Shown here piece by piece: positions 11,864-16,915 of a stretch of 16,915 nucleotides of DNA. The notes under the pieces were generated by a model that worked only from the letters and a program-made list of their open reading frames with translations, had not been told where the DNA came from and searched no databases. This DNA is from Candidatus Nomurabacteria bacterium. Its GTDB lineage: Bacteria > Patescibacteriota > Minisyncoccia > Phycocordibacterales > SBAW01. The DNA lies in NCBI GenBank assembly GCA_943349675.1, contig CALQZN010000014.1:1-16915 (forward strand). Direction: 5' to 3'. How positions within the stretch are numbered: the stretch's first letter is position 1; each line of letters opens with the position of its first letter. The translations under genes and the position numbers were made by a program.

Positions 11864-12721
11864 TCAGGGTGCAGTGGTGGATGGATATAGCCATGCCCAC
11901 AATGGTCTAGCGAGAGTACCAGCTGTAATGCCAGCTGCAGCAACTGCCAGTGCGCCAAGATTATCCACCGCCATTCCATATAGCATCATAGGTATGGTGG
12001 TGGGAGGGTGGCATCCCAGTTCGCCACAGATAGCTTTTTCCAGATGTTCACGAAGTATGTCGTCTACTTCCTTGCCGACCACATACTTGCCACCCGCTCC
12101 AACAAACCGCACGGTGATGCCTTTTTCGGCAAAGGCCGTCCGTATGTGTGCAGCGAGAGAATCGTAGAAGCTGTTGTAGTCCGTAAGGAGTTTGCGTAGT
12201 TGTGTGTCGGCAGTTACCGAACATATGTGTCTGGTAAGCAAAACTCTCCCTGTCGTTGCCATGTAGTCAGCTAACTTCCGTGCGTGAAGTACGGGAGAGT
12301 CGGGTGTGGCATATACACCTGCTTCCAGTAGATACGTCGCGGCATGGGCGGGCTCTATGGCCAGGTTGAGCATTAGAGGGATGCCAACTCCGACGCCCCC
12401 TTTGACCTGGCAATTGAACGTCTCTTGGGGCTGTAACCCTAAGGTTACGTTGTCCAAATTCACCAGCACCACTTGCGTGGGGGCCGGTGTCGAAGGTCCC
12501 GCTTGTCGGTAGGGGATCTCCAGCGCCTTGCCGGGAGGAACAGTGTATATCGCCAATTCTTTCGGCGTAAGTGTTTGAAGATGAATCTGCCCAGGTACTT
12601 CAAAATATATTCCTGTGCTGGCATATGCCCACAGGTGCAGAGTCTCTTGATCTGGTTGTGCGTGTGCTGGATCTACCACGCCCATTAATAAGGCGGTGAC
12701 TACGGCTAGTAAACGAGACAT
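11864..12721 (-). CDS. Exported protein, possibly SPFH/band-7-like, with C-terminal membrane segment
   Basis: A 285-residue protein. It has a cleavable signal peptide (MSRLLAVVTALLMGVVDPAHA, probable cut after A21) and a C-terminal hydrophobic stretch (about 254-280) that may anchor it. The middle part runs from beta-rich to long-helical: TLGLQPQETFNCQVKGGVGVGIPLMLNLAIEPAHA (93-127), then a helical region (145-200) leading into KGITVRFVGAGGKYVV (200-215). This order resembles SPFH/prohibitin domains, where strands and a 'dp..a' turn precede helices ending in A-x-x-x-G-I-x-V. The resemblance is weak and found by eye. Cysteines are C104, C167, C232 and C237. It has its own promoter, an AGGAG Shine-Dalgarno 7 nt before the ATG, and a terminator. 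Function unknown; an envelope role is likely. Confidence 0.65.
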   Translation of the reverse strand: MSRLLAVVTALLMGVVDPAHAQPDQETLHLWAYASTGIYFEVPGQIHLQTLTPKELAIYTVPPGKALEIPYRQAGPSTPAPTQVVLVNLDNVTLGLQPQETFNCQVKGGVGVGIPLMLNLAIEPAHAATYLLEAGVYATPDSPVLHARKLADYMATTGRVLLTRHICSVTADTQLRKLLTDYNSFYDSLAAHIRTAFAEKGITVRFVGAGGKYVVGKEVDDILREHLEKAICGELGCHPPTTIPMMLYGMAVDNLGALAVAAAGITAGTLARPLWAWLYPSTTAP

Positions 12722-12783
12722 TATGAGGCTCCTGTGATAGGCAGGGAAGCGATCCCTTTGGGTTGAAGAAGAACGCTGACGTT

Positions 12784-12813
12784 ATTATGATACGTAAAGT
12801 GCCAACTAGTCAA
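12784..12813 (-). promoter_or_regulatory. Promoter of the SPFH-like gene
   Basis: On the minus strand TTGACT (12808-12813), 18 bp, CATAAT (12784-12789). This predicts a leader of roughly 55 nt carrying AGGAG (12729-12733). The adjacent TATCAT at 15 bp spacing is an alternative -10. Confidence 0.6.
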
Positions 12814-12849
12814 TAGAGAGCTAGTAATCTGCATACTTAAAGACCGCGT

Positions 12850-12863
12850 TATACTACAGAGGT
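12850..12863 (+). promoter_or_regulatory. Near-leaderless -10 box of the glycosyltransferase gene
   Basis: TATACT (12850-12855) lies 8 nt before the ATG at 12864. No good -35 is visible. AGAGGT next to the ATG is too close to act as a normal Shine-Dalgarno. Confidence 0.5.
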
Positions 12864-14141
12864 ATGCACGTACTATTTTTGACCTCCAACCCTGAGTTTT
12901 TAGAAGAGGGCGGCAAAGAGCAAAAATTCCTTGATGGGCTCGTCAGCGCAGCAGAGACGCTGCATATTGTAGTGCTCGCCGGGCGCGGACAGCAAGTCAA
13001 AAAACTCAATGAGCATACCTGGGTATACCCGGTACACTCTTTTTTTGGTTTTAAAGCATTTTCGATGATGCGGGTGGCGCGTTTTCAAATGTCATGGCAA
13101 AAAGAATTTCGTGCCCATATAATTTATTCTGATGATGTGCACGCCAGTGGTTGGGCAGGTGCATGGTTGGCATTTTGGTACGATAAAGTATGGGTGGTTA
13201 ACGTGCGGTCGTATGAGTGGGGCGCACGGGCCCTACGCCGGCGCCCTCTGGGTTTTTTAAGTACCATGCCGCTGTCGCTTGTGTTGTCTTTAGCCCACAA
13301 GATATGTATATTTTCTGACCTAACACGACTCTATTTGTCTATAACCGCGGCACATAGAGAAGATAAAATTGTTGTATTTCCTCGACTGTACGATACAGAA
13401 ACGTTTGAAAAAGATTTGCCGCTGGTGGACATGAAGGCAAGGTATCCTGCCATAAACTTTTCATTACTTGTGGCATCAACGCTCAATTATCACAAAAGAC
13501 TGTCGCTAGCACTTTCTATCGTCGTACTTCTACGTAAAAATCAATACTACGCCAAAGCAGGACTCATTGTTGTGGGGCTCGGGGGGAGCAAAATGTGGTG
13601 GCGTGTGCGCGCGTGGCTGCGGGGGCTTGGCCGCTGGGTCCATTTTGAAAATCCACAGATGCTCAACTCGGCTTTAAAAAGCACAAACCTTTTTTTACAT
13701 CTTGCCAGTGGAGAAGAAAATGAGGATGCGTTTATCCGTGCTGCGGTTGCATATAGCCCCATAATCGCAGTGGATACTAAAATCACGCATACGCTGATTA
13801 AAGATGGTGTAAACGGGATTATAGTACACGAGCCCACTGCGGAGGCGTTTGTGCAAGCCATTGTAAAAATGAATCAAAGCTCAGAGCGCGAAATATTTCG
13901 GGTTAACTCAAGTTTGTATGCGGCACAGACCATGGTGGCAAGTAAGCAAGAAATAGTTGCGGCACTGCAAGCGCTATGGGAGTACCAAGAAGCGCCACCT
14001 GTTATAGAAGAGATGCCTCCGCTTGACCCACACCCCATAACACCTCCGCCTCCTACGCGATGGGAAAAGTTTAAAGAGATTTTGAAGGAAATGTTTCCGA
14101 GTAAGGACCCCGGTTTAGAAGTTTCAAATAAGTTTGATTAG
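12864..14141 (+). CDS. Glycosyltransferase, GT4-like, with proline-rich tail
   Basis: A 425-residue GT-B-type glycosyltransferase. The N-terminal domain begins MHVLFLTSNPEFLEEGGKE, a typical first strand and loop. The C-terminal Rossmann half contains LIVVGLGG (234-241), HFENP (260-264), LFLHLASGEENEDAFIRAAVAYSPIIAVDT (277-305) and LIKDGVNGIIV (311-321). These are the GT4 landmarks around the E-x(7)-E region, although the E7E motif itself is not clean here. It likely transfers a sugar from a nucleotide donor onto a surface polysaccharide or glycolipid at the inner face of the membrane. After residue 376 there is a proline-rich linker (APPVIEEMPPLDPHPITPPPPTR) and an amphipathic helix (EKFKEILKEMFPS), perhaps a membrane or partner contact. 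It is a single gene converging on yqeY. Donor and acceptor are unknown. Confidence 0.8.
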   Translation: MHVLFLTSNPEFLEEGGKEQKFLDGLVSAAETLHIVVLAGRGQQVKKLNEHTWVYPVHSFFGFKAFSMMRVARFQMSWQKEFRAHIIYSDDVHASGWAGAWLAFWYDKVWVVNVRSYEWGARALRRRPLGFLSTMPLSLVLSLAHKICIFSDLTRLYLSITAAHREDKIVVFPRLYDTETFEKDLPLVDMKARYPAINFSLLVASTLNYHKRLSLALSIVVLLRKNQYYAKAGLIVVGLGGSKMWWRVRAWLRGLGRWVHFENPQMLNSALKSTNLFLHLASGEENEDAFIRAAVAYSPIIAVDTKITHTLIKDGVNGIIVHEPTAEAFVQAIVKMNQSSEREIFRVNSSLYAAQTMVASKQEIVAALQALWEYQEAPPVIEEMPPLDPHPITPPPPTRWEKFKEILKEMFPSKDPGLEVSNKFD

Positions 14142-14158
14142 AAGAAACTAAAGAGGTA

Positions 14159-14611
14159 TTACGCAAACAGTGCATCCACCACTTCTTTAACCAGGGTGCC
14201 GTCGGCTTTGCCTTTGAGGTCTTTCATCAAGGCGCCCATGAGTTGATTCTTTTTTGTAGCATCAGTAATACCAAGTTCTGCAGCTTTTGCTTTTGCAGCC
14301 GCTAGCACGTCGTCGGCAGACATTTGTACGGGGAGCATCGCTTCGAGTATTACAAGCTCTGCTTTTTCTACCTCTGCCAAGTCCGGGCGCCCACCTTTTT
14401 CAAACTGCTCTATAGAGTCGCGGCGTTGTTTTGCTGCGCGCCGAACGAGCGCCATGATGTCATCTTCTGCCAACTCATCGGTTGGTTTTTTGCTTTTGGC
14501 TACTAGGTCGTTGGTAACCATGGTCATGATGCCGCGGATAACCGAAAGACGCACCGTGTCTTTTGCGCGCATCGCGTCTTTCATCTGATCGCGTAAGTCG
14601 TTTTGTGTCAT
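14159..14611 (-). CDS. GatB/YqeY domain protein
   Basis: A 150-residue, mostly helical protein of standard YqeY length. It shows the family start (LRDQMKDAMRAKDTVRLSVIRGI), the central RRAAKQRRDSIEQFEKGGRPDLAEVEKAELVILEAMLP block (57-94) and the C-terminal GITDATKKNQLMGALMKDLKGKADGTLVKEVV, all typical. The domain is related to the tRNA-binding tail of GatB amidotransferase, but the stand-alone protein's function is not established. It starts with TAGAAT 6 nt before the ATG, so it is probably leaderless, and it is divergent from rmuC with a shared 29-bp promoter region. Only 17 nt separate its stop from the convergent glycosyltransferase, with no terminator hairpin seen there. Confidence 0.93.
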   Translation of the reverse strand: MTQNDLRDQMKDAMRAKDTVRLSVIRGIMTMVTNDLVAKSKKPTDELAEDDIMALVRRAAKQRRDSIEQFEKGGRPDLAEVEKAELVILEAMLPVQMSADDVLAAAKAKAAELGITDATKKNQLMGALMKDLKGKADGTLVKEVVDALFA

Positions 14612-14640
14612 TTGGGCATTCTATCATGTAGAATGAAGGC
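14612..14640. promoter_or_regulatory. Divergent symmetric promoter for yqeY and rmuC
   Basis: The 29 bp between the two start codons contain ATTCTA (14618-14623) and TAGAAT (14629-14634), an inverted repeat around TCATG (extended arms CATTCTA/TAGAATG). Each TAGAAT faces its own gene with exactly six bases to the ATG. The -35 regions would fall in or beyond the opposite gene's start, so only one gene should fire at a time. The -35 matches are weak on both sides. Confidence 0.6.
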
Positions 14641-15741
14641 ATGGAATGGTTAATTATTGTGTTGTTGGTCGCTAACTTGGGGCTGGTGGCATACTTTTTT
14701 TTGCGGCCAAAAGCAGATGCTCCCGCCGACACACAGGGGCTTATGTTGCTGCAAAATCAACTTGCAGAATTGACCCGTGCAATGGACAGTAAATTGGGCG
14801 AAGGGACAAAAAACATGTCTGACTTTATGTCGTCACAGTCCACCCAAATTAGCCAGCAGTCCGACCAAGCACGTGCGCTCATGGCCACCATCACCAAACA
14901 AATTGGCGATCAACTCATAGAGGTAGTTAAAGGTGTGACGCAAACTCAAGAGTCGACAAAGCAAGTGTTTGTCATTGCCGAGCAGCTTTCCAACTTAGAG
15001 AAGGTGCTCAAAAATCAAAAACAGCGCGGTAACTTAGGCGAGGCAAGTTTGGAGTTGGTGATGAGCAACATTTTGCCACCCGGTGCCTACGCCATGCAGT
15101 ACGAGTTCCCCGGTGGCGAGACGGTGGACGCCATTATTCGTACCCCAGAGGGGATCATCCCCGTGGATGCAAAATTTCCACTGGAAAATTATACGCGCCT
15201 GCAGGACGAAAAAGACGATATTCGCCGCATAGAGTTTGAAGAAGCGTTTAAACGCGACCTCAAAAAGCGCATCGACGAAACAAGCAAATACGTGCGTCCT
15301 AAAGACGGTACGCTTTCTTTTGCTTTTATGTATATTCCGGCCGAGAGTATCTACTATGACCTGTTGAACGACGGAGTGGGGGCAGTTAATACGCGCAGTT
15401 TGCTGGACTATGCGCAAAACGATCGCAAGGTGATTATTGTCTCGCCAACTACATTTGCAGCCTACTTACAGTCGGTATTGTACGGGTTTAGAGCATTTAA
15501 GATAGAAGAGCAGGCAAAAGATATTGCCAAGAACGTAGAAGCTCTGGGGCGGCACATAAACGCCTATCAGGACTATTACAAAAAACTAGGAGCCTCGCTC
15601 TCGACCACTATCAACCACTACAACGCGGGCACTAAAGAGCTCGGAAAGATAGAGAAGGATGTACTTAAAATAGACGCCTCGACAGACATTAATGTCGATA
15701 TCCCGTTACTCGATAAGCCTATTTTGGAGGGTAAGGAGTAG
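14641..15741 (+). CDS. rmuC: RmuC-family DNA recombination protein
   Basis: A 366-residue RmuC protein. It has an N-terminal membrane segment (about 3-21), a coiled-coil region (about 35-125), then the RmuC domain with a PD-(D/E)XK-like nuclease core: RGNLGEASLE (129-138, E134), the GETVDAII strand (159-166, D163) and PVDAKFPLENY (174-184, D176 and K178). Family knowledge: E. coli RmuC limits inversions at short inverted repeats, and the domain has been predicted to be a nuclease. The usual KFPLxxY signature is intact. The gene has a likely leaderless start from the divergent promoter shared with yqeY. It is followed by 58 nt to rplU containing a small GGGC/GCCC hairpin (15743-15754) but no clear T-tract. 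Confidence 0.93.
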   Translation: MEWLIIVLLVANLGLVAYFFLRPKADAPADTQGLMLLQNQLAELTRAMDSKLGEGTKNMSDFMSSQSTQISQQSDQARALMATITKQIGDQLIEVVKGVTQTQESTKQVFVIAEQLSNLEKVLKNQKQRGNLGEASLELVMSNILPPGAYAMQYEFPGGETVDAIIRTPEGIIPVDAKFPLENYTRLQDEKDDIRRIEFEEAFKRDLKKRIDETSKYVRPKDGTLSFAFMYIPAESIYYDLLNDGVGAVNTRSLLDYAQNDRKVIIVSPTTFAAYLQSVLYGFRAFKIEEQAKDIAKNVEALGRHINAYQDYYKKLGASLSTTINHYNAGTKELGKIEKDVLKIDASTDINVDIPLLDKPILEGKE

Positions 15742-15761
15742 GGGGCAGCAGCCCAAGACCC

Positions 15762-15790
15762 TTGCGCCCGTCCCTTGAGTACTGTATATT
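15762..15790 (+). promoter_or_regulatory. rplU promoter
   Basis: TTGCGC (15762-15767), 17 bp, TATATT (15785-15790). The -10 box is 9 nt before the ATG at 15800, leaving almost no leader. No L21 autoregulatory leader structure is seen. Confidence 0.5.
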
Positions 15791-15799
15791 GTGCAGGTC

Positions 15800-16147
15800 A
15801 TGGCAACAGGAACAAAAGCACCAGAAACAAAGGAATTTGCGGTAATCCAGACCGGCGGTAAGCAATATATCGTCTCGGAAGGGGATACACTCAAAATCGA
15901 GAAGATTATTGGCGACCACAAAGTGGGCGACTCTATTACCTTTAGTGATGTGCTTTTGGTTGACGACGGCTCCAACACCACTATTGGCACCCCAACTATC
16001 CCGGGTGCAAAAGTCTCTGCAGAGATTCAAAAAATTGCCAAAGCTAAAAAAGTGGTGGTTATTAAATACAAAGCGAAAAGTAACTATTTTAAAAAGCGCG
16101 GCCATCGCCAGCCATACTTTGAGGTAAAGATAACCAAACTCTCCTAG
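15800..16147 (+). CDS. rplU: 50S ribosomal protein L21
   Basis: A 115-residue large-subunit ribosomal protein that contacts 23S rRNA. The hallmark opening FAVIQTGGKQYIVSEGD (13-29) matches the family's YAVIKTGGKQY, and the C-terminal KRGHRQPYFEVKI is also characteristic. An extra dozen residues (MATGTKAPETKE) precede the conserved core. The start at 15800 is preferred to the in-frame GTG at 15791, which begins directly after the -10 box. In most bacteria rpmA (L27) follows. Here a terminator follows immediately and rpmA is absent from the window, so L21 is transcribed alone. Confidence 0.96.
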   Translation: MATGTKAPETKEFAVIQTGGKQYIVSEGDTLKIEKIIGDHKVGDSITFSDVLLVDDGSNTTIGTPTIPGAKVSAEIQKIAKAKKVVVIKYKAKSNYFKKRGHRQPYFEVKITKLS

Positions 16148-16170
16148 GAGTTGTGGCAAAAATAAAAGCA

Positions 16171-16194
16171 CGCGACAGGATGTCGCGTTTTTTT
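16171..16194. terminator. Bidirectional terminator between rplU and the unknown minus-strand gene
   Basis: CGCGACA-GGA-TGTCGCG (16171-16187) is followed by seven Ts (16188-16194) on the plus strand. On the minus strand the same stem is followed by TGCTTTTATTTTTG. It sits between two convergent genes. Confidence 0.92.
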
Positions 16195-16199
16195 GTGCT

Positions 16200-16523
16200 C
16201 TAGTTGGTTCTGGTGTGCAGCCAATTCTGAGCAGTTTGAAGCAGCGTACACCCGCGCAAATCCTGGTGTATCCAGGTGGTGCTTAGTGTTCGTTCTCCTT
16301 CGTTCAAGATCAGGTAGCCAAAAAATACAACAGTTTCGGCGGGGGTCTCAGGCATACGGCAGCCGAGTATAATTTTCCCCTTCAAATAATCATTGTGGAA
16401 TGTGTAGCTATCAATAGGCTTGAGTGTTGGGTCTGCTTCCATGGCAGCTGCAATAGCTTTGGCGACCGCCCCTTCGTTTATTGCGCGTTTTTGTTTGGCT
16501 GTAAAGAACTGAACCTCTGGCAT
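16200..16523 (-). CDS. Hypothetical protein, 107 residues
   Basis: I do not recognise this family. From the ATG at 16523 it reads MPEVQFFTAKQKRAINEGAV, then an alanine-rich helix (AKAIAAAMEADPTLKP), then a beta-rich centre (SYTFHNDYLKGKIILGCRMP and TVVFFGYLILNEG), then STTWIHQDLRGCTLLQTAQNWL. The start is chosen because GAGGAAG sits 5 nt upstream as a ribosome-binding site. The frame is open further upstream to 16751 and would add a hydrophobic stretch (FVYYFYKFVPLCLYLVWW), but that would overlap the divergent neighbour and its promoter. It is soluble as predicted and ends at a shared terminator. Function unknown; it could be a small regulator or accessory protein. Confidence 0.55.
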   Translation of the reverse strand: MPEVQFFTAKQKRAINEGAVAKAIAAAMEADPTLKPIDSYTFHNDYLKGKIILGCRMPETPAETVVFFGYLILNEGERTLSTTWIHQDLRGCTLLQTAQNWLHTRTN

Positions 16524-16614
16524 GACTTCCTCGCCTATAGAAATATCCGGCCGCGATTGACCTACTTTCCACCATACTAAATATAAACATAGCGGTACAA
16601 ATTTATAGAAATAA

Positions 16615-16643
16615 TAGACAAAATTATTGCAATTTGTTATAAA
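16615..16643 (+). promoter_or_regulatory. Promoter of the partial right-end gene
   Basis: TAGACA (16615-16620), 17 bp, TATAAA (16638-16643); each hexamer is one base from consensus. The ATG lies 8 nt past the -10 box, so the message should be leaderless or nearly so. Confidence 0.7.
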
Positions 16644-16651
16644 TCTAACAA

Positions 16652-16915
16652 ATGAAAACGGTTGCCCAAGTTGTAGAAGAGGTGCTCGAGCGTTCGCCTT
16701 TTTTACTCGAAGCATTAAGCGAAGGTGTGGCAAATAATGCTCAAGTTGCACGCAAAATCAGGCCCCAGATAGAAGAGGTGTTGTACGAAAAGGTGTCGGA
16801 GGCTTCTGTTGCTATGGCCGTACATCGTTTGGCAAAACAATTTAAAAAGCCTTCCTACGGCACCCATATGCTCAAAAAACTGCACGACCTTACGGTGCGC
16901 TCTAACTTAGTAGAA
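16652..16915 (+). CDS. Hypothetical helical protein (5' part, runs off the window)
   Basis: An open frame of 88 codons continues past the right edge. It begins MKTVAQVVEEVLERSPFLLE, followed by ALSEGVANNAQVARKIRPQI, then EEVLYEKVSEASVAMAVHRLAKQF. It looks like two or three helices, with a segment (EGVANNAQVARKI) suggestive of a helix-turn-helix-like unit. Similar 'RSPFL.EAL.EG..N...LARKI.P' openings occur, as far as I recall, in uncharacterised bacterial proteins, but I cannot name a family. Its existence is supported by the strong promoter just upstream (see 16615-16643) and by sustained open coding. No Shine-Dalgarno. It is divergent from the 16200-16523 gene. Confidence 0.65.
   Translation, partial: MKTVAQVVEEVLERSPFLLEALSEGVANNAQVARKIRPQIEEVLYEKVSEASVAMAVHRLAKQFKKPSYGTHMLKKLHDLTVRSNLVE

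Noticed and set aside
11841..12688. Plus-strand open frames across the SPFH-like gene
   Set aside because: They are antisense to a gene that has a signal peptide, promoter, Shine-Dalgarno and terminator; the longest begins in the terminator hairpin.
16524..16751. N-terminal extension of the minus-strand gene with a hydrophobic segment
   Set aside because: It would run through the promoter and first codons of the divergent gene, whereas GAGGAAG correctly precedes the ATG at 16523.
1..16915. CRISPR array, insertion sequence, prophage or toxin-antitoxin module
   Set aside because: I saw no regularly spaced repeats, transposase or integrase motifs, phage genes, or paired small toxin/antitoxin genes.

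Overview
The window looks like a chromosomal piece of a Patescibacteria (Candidate Phyla Radiation) bacterium, probably a parcubacterial lineage. This is inferred from the gene mix: a class I lysyl-tRNA synthetase, a SemiSWEET with a basic N-terminal extension, small PspC-type membrane proteins, short divergent MreD- and FtsL-like proteins, and a MurF-like ligase without its usual first domain. Many genes also lack a Shine-Dalgarno sequence and have a -10 box only 5-9 nt before the start codon. No taxonomic marker was searched, so the placement is provisional.

Layout. 1-2170: end of the rod-shape cluster (mreC 3' end, mreD-like, mrdA/PBP2), closed by a hairpin terminator. 2205-4335: greA, then class I lysS with its own promoter and a perfect terminator. 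4353-10137: a plus-strand division and cell-wall operon, mraZ-rsmH-ftsL-ftsI-murF plus an HldD-like sugar epimerase. It is headed by a -10 box framed by in-phase AGTGGG repeats, the likely MraZ operator. 10134-11085: minus-strand small membrane proteins (SemiSWEET, an unknown three-segment protein, PspC). 11086-11511: a structure-rich non-coding stretch holding tRNA-Glu(CTC), several inverted repeats and DnaA-box-like 9-mers. 11512-12813: two minus-strand transcription units for exported proteins, a small lipoprotein and a possible SPFH-like protein. Each has its own promoter, strong Shine-Dalgarno and terminator. 12850-14141: a GT4-type glycosyltransferase. 14159-15741: divergent yqeY and rmuC sharing one symmetric promoter. 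15762-16194: rplU with promoter and terminator. 16200-16915: an unknown minus-strand ORF and the start of an unknown helical protein cut by the window end.

How the genes work together. MreC, MreD and PBP2 belong to the elongasome. MraZ, RsmH, FtsL, FtsI and MurF belong to the division and peptidoglycan-precursor cluster, so this cell appears to run both lateral and septal wall synthesis. GreA, LysRS, tRNA-Glu, L21 and YqeY are information-processing functions scattered between. The epimerase and glycosyltransferase suggest surface-sugar synthesis. I see no mobile element, prophage, CRISPR array or defence island. The less ordinary content is regulatory: leaderless promoters, the MraZ repeat lattice, a divergent palindromic promoter, a start-codon-sequestering palindrome, and the structured region around the tRNA.
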